19,889 nt of DNA, taken from assembly GCA_000436735.1 (NCBI GenBank), contig FR887242.1, forward strand, positions 6,903 through 26,791, given 5' to 3'. This document shows, one piece after another, positions 1 to 6,727 of the stretch. Position 1 is the stretch's first letter. Every line of letters begins with the position of its first letter. The notes under the pieces were generated by a model. It saw nothing but the letters and a program-made list of their open reading frames with translations, had not been told where the DNA came from and ran no database searches. Source of the stretch: Firmicutes bacterium CAG:170. GTDB lineage: Bacteria; Bacillota; Clostridia; Oscillospirales; Oscillospiraceae. Made by a program: the position numbers and the translations under genes.

Positions 1-295
1 GGTTCAGCAGATAGCGGTCGGCGATGTCCTGATGTCCGGGATCCATCGACCACGGGTGGCCCGCCGTCGGGAACGGGATATCCGGAACGTCGAAGCAGGT
101 GAGGATCTTCACCACACCCTTGATCTTTTCCGCCTCGCTCAGATCGACCGATTTCACGAAGCCGTGCGCAATTGTCGAGTGCTTGATGCGCACATACAGC
201 GCATCCGCCGGCACCAGATCCTCATAATATTTTGTTCTGCCGGTCGCCTTGTCAAAGGCGTCCACACGGACTTCGCTGTTTCCTACGATGCCCAT
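1..295 (-). CDS. Xanthine dehydrogenase/aldehyde oxidase-type molybdenum-binding subunit, N-terminal part (cut by window edge)
   Basis: Only the first 98 codons are present; the gene runs off the left edge. The protein begins MGIVGNSEVRVDAFDKATG and continues with KYYEDL and a HSTIAHG stretch, which matches the N-terminal a/b-hammerhead domain of the large molybdopterin-cytosine-dinucleotide subunit of the xanthine dehydrogenase/aldehyde oxidase family (full length usually about 750 residues). The start at 295 is supported by GGAGGG about 6 bases upstream. These enzymes hydroxylate purines, aldehydes or other heterocycles; the substrate cannot be told from this fragment. It is divergent from mocA, whose product would make the cytosine dinucleotide form of the cofactor this subunit binds, which supports the call. 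Confidence 0.85.
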   Translation of the reverse strand, partial: MGIVGNSEVRVDAFDKATGRTKYYEDLVPADALYVRIKHSTIAHGFVKSVDLSEAEKIKGVVKILTCFDVPDIPFPTAGHPWSMDPGHQDIADRYLLN

Positions 296-378
296 TGCGT
301 TCCCTCCATTATCTGTGTAAGCTGCTTTTCGTCGGTTTTACCTGTTTTTCCCGAAGAAACCACTCTGTATTTGTTATA

Positions 379-407
379 ATTATAGCATCGCCGTCCGTCC
401 TTGGAAA
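379..407 (-). promoter_or_regulatory. Promoter of the xanthine dehydrogenase-type gene
   Basis: On the minus strand a perfect -10 box TATAAT (379-384), preceded by TGC (extended -10), lies 17 bases from a weaker -35 TTTCCA (402-407). The predicted 5' leader is about 75 bases. It is back to back with the mocA promoter. Confidence 0.65.
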
Positions 408-473
408 GCAAAATCGTGATTCTAATTTGTAGATAACGGTTTTTTCGGAACTGTCGAACATTCCGGCCGTTTC

Positions 474-503
474 TTGACTTTTTCCATAAAAACGGGCTAT
501 ACT
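474..503 (+). promoter_or_regulatory. Promoter of mocA
   Basis: TTGACT (474-479), 18-base spacer, TATACT (498-503). Transcription would start near 510, about 33 bases before the mocA start codon. Confidence 0.65.
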
Positions 504-542
504 GTTTTGTAGAAAATGCTGTGTGCTATTGGGAGGTATTCC

Positions 543-1139
543 ATGGATCCTGCTGCATCTCTCCGCATCGGCTGTCTGGTCATGGCCGCCGGAAACGCCA
601 GCCGCTTCGGCGCGAACAAGCTCGCCGCCGAGCTTGACGGGCGGACGCTCATTGAACGCGCGCTGGACGCCGTCCCGAAGGGGATGTTCGCCGCCGTCTG
701 CGTCGCGTCGCAGTATGAAGGGATCGAGGAGCTGGCCGGAAAATATGGCTTCGCCGCCATCCACAACGCGCATCCGGACTGGGGCCTGAGCTACACCATC
801 CGCCTCGGGACGCAGGCCATGCGGGCGTGCGACGGAATTTTGTATCTTGTCGCCGATCAGCCGCTTCTGCGGCGGGACTCCGTCCGGCGCATCGCGGAAG
901 CATGGCTCCGCACGCCGGAGAAGATCGCCGGAGCCTCTCACGAGGGACGGCGCGGAAATCCGAATCTCTTCCCGGCCCGCTTTTTCCCGGAGCTGCTGGC
1001 GCTGGAGGGTGACTGCGGCGGGAATCTCGTTATCAAGCGCCATACGGAGGACTATCTTCCGGTGGAGCTGGCTCCGGAGGAGCTGCGCGACTGCGACACT
1101 CCGCAGGAGCTTGCCGCGCTGCGGATGCAGGCAGAATAA
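543..1139 (+). CDS. mocA: Molybdopterin cytidylyltransferase-like NTP transferase (MocA/MobA family)
   Basis: This 198-residue cytosolic protein has a single nucleotidyltransferase domain. Visible motifs are the N-terminal signature MAAGNASRFGANK (about residues 14-26, the LAAGxSxRxGxxK nucleotide-binding loop), the metal-binding LVADQPLL, GRRGNP (the GxxGxP loop of the family) and GDCGG. MocA enzymes transfer CMP from CTP to Mo-molybdopterin to give the cofactor used by xanthine dehydrogenase-type hydroxylases. Divergence from such a subunit favours MocA over MobA (GMP transfer), but the base specificity is inferred. The start at 543 is chosen over an in-frame ATG at 516 because GGGAGG lies 6 bases upstream. 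A terminator follows at once. Confidence 0.85.
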   Translation: MDPAASLRIGCLVMAAGNASRFGANKLAAELDGRTLIERALDAVPKGMFAAVCVASQYEGIEELAGKYGFAAIHNAHPDWGLSYTIRLGTQAMRACDGILYLVADQPLLRRDSVRRIAEAWLRTPEKIAGASHEGRRGNPNLFPARFFPELLALEGDCGGNLVIKRHTEDYLPVELAPEELRDCDTPQELAALRMQAE

Positions 1140-1142
1140 ATT

Positions 1143-1175
1143 CAGGCGTCCTGCGTATCTCAGGACGCCTGTTTT
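1143..1175 (+). terminator. Intrinsic terminator of mocA
   Basis: An 11-bp perfect stem (CAGGCGTCCTG at 1143-1153 with CAGGACGCCTG at 1161-1171) and a 7-base loop are followed by TTTT. It starts 4 bases after the mocA stop. The converging minus-strand gene ends at 1177, so the hairpin sits between convergent genes and may act weakly both ways. Confidence 0.85.
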
Positions 1176-1176
1176 G

Positions 1177-1530
1177 TTATTTTTCCGGAGCTTCGGACGC
1201 ATACTCTTCCTCGTCCTCCGGGAAGGACGGTTCGCTCGTCAGCAGCGCCCGTTCCAGCTCCTTCGCGCGTTCCAGCTCCGGGAAGGGCACAAACAGCTCC
1301 GTATAGGCGCTGCGCTCCCCCGAATAACCGAAGCCCCGCTGCGGCACCGGACGGGTCACGACCGCGATCCGTTCCTCCTGCAGAAGCTCCGCCAGCATCT
1401 GCGCCCACGGCTCGTTCCGGCTGGAAAGGAAGCAGTAATCGTCCGCCCTCGGCTCCCGCAGCGGCCTTGTCCCGCAATAGCCGCAGACCGGCCACTCGCA
1501 CAGCAGATGGCAGTTTTCACAGTAATACAT
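1177..1530 (-). CDS. Small zinc-ribbon protein with a DUF2007-like C-terminal region
   Basis: A 117-residue soluble protein. The N-terminus carries cysteines at positions 4, 7, 11, 16 and 19 (CENC, then CGYC), a probable zinc ribbon. The rest (about residues 30-95) resembles the DUF2007 'putative signal transducing' fold: a helix (AQMLAELLQEERIAV), then ELFVPFPELERAKELERAL, the typical last strand-helix of that family. The tail is Glu-rich. I chose the start at 1530 because AAAGGAGG lies just upstream; the longer reading to 1566 would overlap the preceding gene. It follows the DUF1576 gene by 32 bases and is probably cotranscribed with it. The function is unknown; the DUF2007 assignment is by eye. 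Confidence 0.7.
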   Translation of the reverse strand: MYYCENCHLLCEWPVCGYCGTRPLREPRADDYCFLSSRNEPWAQMLAELLQEERIAVVTRPVPQRGFGYSGERSAYTELFVPFPELERAKELERALLTSEPSFPEDEEEYASEAPEK

Positions 1531-1562
1531 TCCGTTTGCCTCCTTTTCAGTCGTAAAGCGGC

Positions 1563-2912
1563 TCATTTTCCGGCCTTCAGCTGCTTTCTCTGCTCCTTGG
1601 TGTGGAAGAAGTGCTCCAGAACGGGGACAAACAGGAAGCAGGAGAACGCCGCGGTAAAGCCGCCGTTATACAGGCAGAAGGAGCCGTGCAGCAGCGGCAC
1701 GCACGTCACGAGCGTATAGTGGATCATGCCGAATACGACGCCTGCCAGCCAGCCGTAGGCGCCGGAAACCGGCGACAGGCCGTTTGCAAAGCACAGACCG
1801 ATGACGATCGCCTGCGCGTTTGCCATAAGCGTATGCTCCGCGCCGGTGAGGCCGCAGACGAATTTGGCGACAAAGCTCGCCGCCACATAGCCGACCATGA
1901 TCGGCCAGACGTTCGCCGGATGGCTGCCCTTGAAGCAGCAGCAGACCATGCAGAACACGCAGCCGAGCGTCGCGGCGTTCCATTTTGCGCCGATGAGCAG
2001 ATAATACAGCACGATGAACAGGCCGTAGACGCCGAAATTCAGGATCGCCGCGCCGGAGCCGTATTTTGTACCGTAATCGACGTTGTAGCCGCTGTCGCGC
2101 AGGAGCTTTCCGTATGCCCTTCCGCCGCCCATCGCAAGGCCCCAGATGATGGCGAGGCCGAACACGACACCGCAGAACGCGAGGCTGAGCGCCAGGAAGC
2201 TGTCGCCCAGACCGACGCTCTCCGACGCGGGGGGCGCGGAGGTGAAGATCTTATACAGAAGCGAGCGCAGGAAGAACGCGATCAGGCCGATGGGCACCGC
2301 CGCGTTATACAGGTCGTAGCCCTTGTGCATCTGCGGGCTGTGCGGCAGGACGGCCGGGAAAATAAAGCCGATAAAAATGCCGACGGCCAGCGCGATCCCC
2401 ACGCCGAGGCCCGTAAAGCCGTGCCACGCCTCGCCGGGATAGCGGAAAAGCATCTCGGTGATAAGCGGCGCAAGGCCCGTCGAAAACAGGAAGGCATTCG
2501 CCATCGCGCCCGGCTTTTTCTTTGTGACAAGGCTGTAGATCAGCACGCCCGCAAAGGAAAACCAGATGTTCAGGATCGTCGTGCCCCAGAAGCAGAAGCC
2601 TGCCGTCAGGAAAAACGCGAGGACGGACACGCCGTCCGGCTTGCTGCCGGGCAGGCAGTACAGCCCGAGGCAGACGGCGCAGACCAGCGCGGCGTTCAGA
2701 AACGTTCCGGCGAGGCCGCCGTAGCTGGCGTCAAAGTAGCTCTTGACCGTCTGACCGGACTGGGTGCAGATACGGCCCACGCCCGCAAGCGCCTCCGATA
2801 CCGTCGTACCGAAGACGATCATGCAGACAATCGCCGTCAGCAGGCAGAAAAGCGTAAACACAGCAAACAGCCAGCGGATCGCCGATTCCGGCTGTCTGAC
2901 TTTTTCGTTCAT
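1563..2912 (-). CDS. DUF1576 family integral membrane protein
   Basis: A 449-residue protein made almost entirely of hydrophobic segments, with roughly ten or more membrane helices, for example WLFAVFTLFCLLTAIVC near the N-terminus and several Gly/Ala-rich helices later. The repeated GLGVGIAL/FIGFIFPAVLP pattern, SGAAILNFGVYG and GLSPVSGAYGW match what I recall of DUF1576, a Firmicutes family of about 430-460 residues with no established function. The start at 2912 follows GAGAGGGG with an 8-base spacer; the longer reading from 2939 would begin inside the folD terminator and is rejected. There is almost no room for a promoter between that terminator and this gene, so expression may depend on readthrough from fhs-fchA-folD. 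Confidence 0.75.
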   Translation of the reverse strand: MNEKVRQPESAIRWLFAVFTLFCLLTAIVCMIVFGTTVSEALAGVGRICTQSGQTVKSYFDASYGGLAGTFLNAALVCAVCLGLYCLPGSKPDGVSVLAFFLTAGFCFWGTTILNIWFSFAGVLIYSLVTKKKPGAMANAFLFSTGLAPLITEMLFRYPGEAWHGFTGLGVGIALAVGIFIGFIFPAVLPHSPQMHKGYDLYNAAVPIGLIAFFLRSLLYKIFTSAPPASESVGLGDSFLALSLAFCGVVFGLAIIWGLAMGGGRAYGKLLRDSGYNVDYGTKYGSGAAILNFGVYGLFIVLYYLLIGAKWNAATLGCVFCMVCCCFKGSHPANVWPIMVGYVAASFVAKFVCGLTGAEHTLMANAQAIVIGLCFANGLSPVSGAYGWLAGVVFGMIHYTLVTCVPLLHGSFCLYNGGFTAAFSCFLFVPVLEHFFHTKEQRKQLKAGK

Positions 2913-2930
2913 AGACTCAACCCCTCTCTC

Positions 2931-2965
2931 AAAAAACACTGCCGCCGGGGATCCCCGGCGGCAGT
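2931..2965 (-). terminator. Intrinsic terminator after folD
   Basis: A perfect 28-base palindrome (2938-2965, arms ACTGCCGCCGGGG/CCCCGGCGGCAGT around AT) is followed on the minus strand by GTTTTTT. It lies 10 bases after the folD stop and closes the fhs-fchA-folD operon. Confidence 0.9.
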
Positions 2966-2975
2966 CACACGTTTA

Positions 2976-3854
2976 TTACAGCGTCCGTTCCGCTGCCTCG
3001 ACCACATGGCCGATCAGCACGGACGTGGTGACGGAACCAACGCCGCCGGGAACAGGCGTGATGGCCTCGACGATGGGTTCGACCTCGGAGAACACCGCGT
3101 CGCCCGCGATGGCACCCTTGCCGCCCTTGGAATTGATCTTCTCGGGGTCCCAGTTGATTGAAACGTCAATGACGATCTGGCCGGGCGCCACATAGTCCTT
3201 CGTCAGACTGTTGAGAACGCCCGCCGCAGAGACCAGAATGTCCGCCTTGCGGGCGATCCCGGCCACGTCCACGGTCTTGGTGTGGCAGACGGTGACGGTC
3301 GCATTCTTGGCCATCAGCATCATGGCCGCAGGCTTGCCGACGACCAGCGAACGGCCGATGACGACGGCGTTCTTGCCCTTGCAGTCGATGCCGTAGTAAT
3401 CCAGGATCTCCATGCAGGCCTGCGGAGTGCAGGGTGCAAAGCCGAGCTTCTTGCCGGTGAACACGCCGGAATTGGAGAGATCGGTCATGCAGTCCACGTC
3501 CTTCGCAGCGGCCAGATGGTTGCAGATCTCATCCTGATCGGCCTTGAGGTGCTTCGGCAGCGGCCGGAACATCAGGCAGCCGTGGATGGAGTCATCTGCG
3601 TTGATGGCCTCGATCTGCGCGATGAGTGCTTCCTTCGTCACATCCTCGGGCAGGACGAACTTCACGACCTCGACGCCGATCAGCTCCGCGCGGGCAGTCG
3701 CGCCCTTTTCATAGGACAGATCGGACGGATTCTCACCGCAGCGGACGATGGCCAGCTTCGGGCTGACGCCCTTTTCCTTCAAAGCCGCGACGCGCGCCTG
3801 AAGCTTCTCGTTCATCGCAGCGGTAACTTCCTTGCCAAGCAGCAGTTTTGCCAT
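2976..3854 (-). CDS. folD: FolD-family methylene-THF dehydrogenase with an altered cyclohydrolase active site
   Basis: 292 residues, the usual FolD length, with the N-terminal catalytic domain and C-terminal Rossmann domain. Family motifs are GENPSDLSY (40-48), RPLPKHL (97-103), KDVD (118-121), the dinucleotide loop VIGRSLVVGKP (165-175), TVTVCHTKT (186-194), GDAVF and the C-terminal ITPVPGGVG. Aligned without gaps to bifunctional FolD, the catalytic lysine (human Lys56, four residues after the active-site Tyr) is Ala52, and the glutamine of the VQLPLP motif (human Gln100) is Phe96. Tyr48 and Asp121 are kept. This predicts methylene-THF dehydrogenase activity without cyclohydrolase activity. 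The gene is 15 bases after fchA, whose product can supply the cyclohydrolase step. GAAGGAGAG precedes the ATG. Confidence 0.93.
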   Translation of the reverse strand: MAKLLLGKEVTAAMNEKLQARVAALKEKGVSPKLAIVRCGENPSDLSYEKGATARAELIGVEVVKFVLPEDVTKEALIAQIEAINADDSIHGCLMFRPLPKHLKADQDEICNHLAAAKDVDCMTDLSNSGVFTGKKLGFAPCTPQACMEILDYYGIDCKGKNAVVIGRSLVVGKPAAMMLMAKNATVTVCHTKTVDVAGIARKADILVSAAGVLNSLTKDYVAPGQIVIDVSINWDPEKINSKGGKGAIAGDAVFSEVEPIVEAITPVPGGVGSVTTSVLIGHVVEAAERTL

Positions 3855-3869
3855 GATCCTCTCTCCTTC

Positions 3870-4490
3870 TCACTTAAAGAAACCGGCCTTGACGCTCTCG
3901 AAGATCTCGTCCGCCAGCTTACCGTATTTGTCAAGCATACCAAGGCACTTCGCGTTCATTTTCTCCGCGACCTCGCGGTTCTGGAGCGTCTTGGTGTTGA
4001 TGAAAACGTTGAGGGAAGCTGCCTGAAGCGCAGCCTTCACGATCGTCGCGCCGCAGCCCGCGTCGGAGACAGCAAGGCGGGAGCCCTTCGCCGCAAACAC
4101 GGCGATGGCGTCCAGAGACTCGCAGCAAAGCTCCATGATGTGCATGGGGACCTGGCAGGCCGTGATGGTCGCCTTTTCCATGATCTCGGGGCGGCTGGGA
4201 TCGTCCTTCGGAATGCCGTATGCCTTCGCCAGCGGGACAAAGCCCTCCGCGTCTGCGGGGACCTGATCGAGCAGCTCGTTCTGGAGCGCGTCGCATTTTG
4301 CCTTGAGGGCGATGATCTCCTCCTCCACATCGGCATACTTCTTCTTGCCAACGGTCAAAGAGCCGACCATATTGCCGAGCGCCGTGCCGAGCGCGGCCAC
4401 CAGCGCGGAAGCGCCGCCGCCGCCGGGAGCAGGCTCATTCGAGGCGAGGACCGTGACAAATTCACGGCAGGATCTCGTCGTCATATCCAT
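3870..4490 (-). CDS. fchA: Methenyl-THF cyclohydrolase / formimino-THF cyclodeaminase family protein
   Basis: 206 residues, the length of stand-alone FchA and of the cyclodeaminase half of vertebrate FTCD. The all-helical fold begins with the signature NEPAPGGGGASAL (about 18-30), followed by GTALGNMVGSLTVGKKKY and later GSRLAVSDAGCGATIVKAAL and LNVFINTK, all family landmarks. In acetogens FchA interconverts formyl-THF and methenyl-THF. It lies between fhs and folD, so the operon order follows the pathway. Since the FolD here lacks key cyclohydrolase residues, this protein is the likely sole cyclohydrolase in the locus. Formimino-THF deamination (purine or histidine breakdown) remains possible, but no such genes are nearby. 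Start: AAGGAG 10 bases upstream. Confidence 0.9.
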   Translation of the reverse strand: MDMTTRSCREFVTVLASNEPAPGGGGASALVAALGTALGNMVGSLTVGKKKYADVEEEIIALKAKCDALQNELLDQVPADAEGFVPLAKAYGIPKDDPSRPEIMEKATITACQVPMHIMELCCESLDAIAVFAAKGSRLAVSDAGCGATIVKAALQAASLNVFINTKTLQNREVAEKMNAKCLGMLDKYGKLADEIFESVKAGFFK

Positions 4491-4518
4491 CGTATTATTT
4501 CTCCTTATTCAATGAAGA

Positions 4519-4545
4519 GCAGGCGGCGGTTTTTCCGCCGCCTGC
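4519..4545 (-). other. Intercistronic hairpin between fhs and fchA
   Basis: An 11-bp perfect stem (4519-4529 with 4535-4545) closes a 5-base loop. On the minus strand it is followed by TCTTCATT and then the fchA ribosome site, so it is at most a leaky terminator. It could set fchA-folD expression below fhs or mark an RNA processing point. Nothing else is seen in the 120-base gap except a short CAGGGC/GCCCTG hairpin near 4577. Confidence 0.6.
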
Positions 4546-4610
4546 CGGTGATTTGTGTGATCTTGTTATCCACAGGGCATGGCCCTGCAGGACGCCCTGC
4601 ACTCAGAGCA

Positions 4611-6419
4611 TCAGAACAGTCCGGAAACCTTGCCGGTCTCGGTATCGACGTCGATGCGGCGATAAGCCGGGTTCGCGGCGGTACCGGGCATCATGGAGAT
4701 GGTGCCGGCCATCGGGCAGAGGAACTTCGCGCCGCCGTACTCCAGAATGTCGCGGATGGCGAGGCGCCAGCCCTTCGGCTCGCCCTTCTTGGTGGGATCG
4801 TCGGACAGGGACAGATGGGTCTTGACCATCATGGTGCAGTAGTCGGCGTACTTCGGGTCGGCCTCGAAGCGCTCCGCCTTCTGGACAGCCAGAGGCGCCC
4901 AGTCAACGCCGTCGGCGCCGTAGACTTCCTTGGCGATCAGCTCGACGCGCTGACGCAGCGGCATCTCCAGATCGTACAGGAACTTGATGTTGACCGGCTC
5001 CTCGCAGGCCTCGACAACGGTCTGAGCCAGCTCGATCGCGCCCTCGCCGCCGTAACGCCAGTGGTTGGACTCGGCGCAGCGGACACCGTGCTCCTTGCAG
5101 AGCTTCTTGAGCAGAGCGATCTCGGCGTCGGTATCGGTGTAGAAGCGGTTGATGCAGACGACCGGGTTGATGCCGGACTTCTTGATGGTGTTGACATGGT
5201 GGAACAGGTTGCAGGTGCCCTTTTCCAGAAGCTCGAGGTTCTCCTCGGTGTACTCCTTGGGCAGCGGTGCGCCCGGGGTGACCTTCGGGCCGCCGCCGTG
5301 CATCTTGAGCGCGCGGACGGTCGCGACCAGAACGGAGACGTTCGGGGTCAGGCCGGAAAGACGGGTCTTGACGTTCCAGAACTTTTCAAAGCCGATGTCG
5401 GCAGCGAAGCCGGACTCGGTGACATGATAGTCGAACAGCTTGAGGGCCAGACGGTCAGCGATAACAGAGGACTGGCCGATGGCGATGTTGGCGAACGGGC
5501 CGGCATGAACCAGAACCGGCTGATGCTCGACGGTGTAGCACATGGTGGGGTTGATGGTGTTGCGCATCCACGCGGTCATGGCGCCAGCGACCTCGAGATC
5601 CTCGCAGGTGACAGGCTCGCCGCTGCGGGAGTAGGCGACGACGATCTTGCCGATACGCTCACGCAGATCCTTCAGGTCGCGCGCGACGGCGAGAATGGCC
5701 ATCAGCTCGGAGCCGACGGCGATGCCGAACTTGGACTCCATCAGGTAGCCGTCCAGACGGCCGCCGAGGCCGATGATGATGTTGCGAAGGCCCTGTGCGC
5801 AGAAGTCCATGACCCAGCCCATCTCGACACGCTTGGGGTCGATGTCGAGACGCTTGAGGCCCTTCTTTGCCAGCCATTCGTCATTGTTATTGCGCTCGTG
5901 CTGCATACGAGCGGTCAAAGCGACCATGGCAAGGTTGTGGGCGTTCATGATGTCGTTGATATCGCCGGTGAGGCCCAGAGAGAATTCGGTCATCGGCATC
6001 AGCAGGGCGTTGCCGCCGCCTGCCGCGGTGCCCTTGACGTTCATGGTCGGGCCGCCGGAGGGCTGACGCAGTGCGCCGCCGACATTCTTGCCGAGCTTGC
6101 CGAGGCCTTCGATCAGGCCAAGGGAAACGGTGGACTTGCCCTCGCCGAAGGGGGTCGGGGTGATCGCAGTGACCTCGATGAACTTGCCGTCGGGCTTATC
6201 CTTCAGACGCTTCATGACCTTGATGAAGTCGATCTTCGGGGTCTTGCCGTAGGGAATGATCTCCTCGGGCAGCAGGCCGAGCTTCTCGCGGAAATAATCC
6301 ACGGAGGGAAGTGCCTTTTCTGCTTCCTCAGCGATCTGCCAGTCCTTGTACACGGTCGGGTCGAGTGTGACGTGTCCGTCCTCGTGCACATACTTGCCGT
6401 CAACGAAATTGATTGCCAT
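4611..6419 (-). CDS. fhs: Formate--tetrahydrofolate ligase, long variant
   Basis: 602 residues, longer than the usual about 556. It catalyses formate + ATP + THF -> 10-formyl-THF, the entry of formate into the methyl branch. Landmarks are the ATP-binding loop TPTPFGEGKST (87-97, canonically TPTPAGEGKTT), GALRQPSGGPTMNVKG (115-130), AAGGGNALLMPM, TGDINDIMNAHNLAMVALTAR, VHAGPFANIAIGQSS and NPVVCINRFYTDTDAEI. The extra length includes an N-terminal extension (MAINFVDGKYV) and insertions. This long form resembles, from memory, versions seen in sulfate reducers more than the Moorella type. It is the first gene of fhs-fchA-folD, with a perfect AAGGAGG ribosome site and its own promoter upstream. 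Confidence 0.95.
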   Translation of the reverse strand: MAINFVDGKYVHEDGHVTLDPTVYKDWQIAEEAEKALPSVDYFREKLGLLPEEIIPYGKTPKIDFIKVMKRLKDKPDGKFIEVTAITPTPFGEGKSTVSLGLIEGLGKLGKNVGGALRQPSGGPTMNVKGTAAGGGNALLMPMTEFSLGLTGDINDIMNAHNLAMVALTARMQHERNNNDEWLAKKGLKRLDIDPKRVEMGWVMDFCAQGLRNIIIGLGGRLDGYLMESKFGIAVGSELMAILAVARDLKDLRERIGKIVVAYSRSGEPVTCEDLEVAGAMTAWMRNTINPTMCYTVEHQPVLVHAGPFANIAIGQSSVIADRLALKLFDYHVTESGFAADIGFEKFWNVKTRLSGLTPNVSVLVATVRALKMHGGGPKVTPGAPLPKEYTEENLELLEKGTCNLFHHVNTIKKSGINPVVCINRFYTDTDAEIALLKKLCKEHGVRCAESNHWRYGGEGAIELAQTVVEACEEPVNIKFLYDLEMPLRQRVELIAKEVYGADGVDWAPLAVQKAERFEADPKYADYCTMMVKTHLSLSDDPTKKGEPKGWRLAIRDILEYGGAKFLCPMAGTISMMPGTAANPAYRRIDVDTETGKVSGLF

Positions 6420-6542
6420 GGTGTTTTCCTCCTTAAGAGATCCGCCGGGGTCTTAACACCCCCGGTGGAAAATAATGGTTTCGGCGCCGCGCTTCCAAAA
6501 TCCACGTACCTCAGCGCCTTAATCGATAAATTTTTATCGGTT
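6420..6542 (-). promoter_or_regulatory. 5' leader of the fhs operon
   Basis: About 120 bases of untranslated leader run from the predicted start of transcription to the fhs ATG. It contains an imperfect hairpin next to the ribosome site (CCGCCGGGG at 6442-6450 with CCCCGGTGG at 6460-6468; one A-C mismatch in the RNA) and GGCGC-rich pairing around 6484-6520. I could not match it to the THF riboswitch or any other riboswitch consensus that I know. Confidence 0.4.
6524..6539. promoter_or_regulatory. Inverted repeat at the fhs transcription start (candidate operator)
   Basis: CGATAAA-TT-TTTATCG is a perfect 7-bp inverted repeat just downstream of the predicted transcription start. The position is typical of a repressor roadblock site. 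No regulator is identified. Confidence 0.4.
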
Positions 6543-6548
6543 GGCTTT

Positions 6549-6577
6549 AGAATACCACTAACTTTCTCAGAAGTCAA
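6549..6577 (-). promoter_or_regulatory. Promoter of the fhs-fchA-folD operon
   Basis: TTGACT (-35, 6572-6577), 17-base spacer, TATTCT (-10, 6549-6554) with TGG in front (extended -10). The string TGGTATTCTAA recurs at the acsB promoter. Confidence 0.75.
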
Positions 6578-6643
6578 TGAGAAAAAAACATTTCGTGATT
6601 ATGCACGGATTTCCTTCGTTGGATTTGTTTTCTATGACGAACG

Positions 6644-6678
6644 CCCGCCTGCATCGTAAAATGCAGGCGGGTGTTTTT
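6644..6678 (+). terminator. Hairpin with T-run on the plus strand, downstream of the trigger-factor-like gene
   Basis: A perfect 11-bp stem (6644-6654 with 6661-6671, loop CGTAAA) is followed on the plus strand by TGTTTTT. The gene it borders (ending at 6728) is on the minus strand, where no T-run follows the stem. It could still end that transcript by a Rho-dependent or U-poor mechanism, or it could block antisense transcription. Together with the fhs promoter and leader it accounts for the 308 bases between the two genes. Confidence 0.5.
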
Positions 6679-6727
6679 GTTGGATATGCACATTTTTGAA
6701 TTTGTACGCGCAGTTTGCGGAAATCTT

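Noticed and set aside
6420..6542. THF riboswitch upstream of fhs
   Set aside because: The leader is the right length, but I could not align the conserved core of the THF riboswitch; a covariance-model search would decide.
3282..6659. A very long plus-strand open frame (1125 codons) across folD, fchA and fhs
   Set aside because: It is antisense to three clear genes and crosses their intergenic gaps; biased GC-rich codons on the real strand leave few stops opposite. No ribosome site and no recognisable domain.
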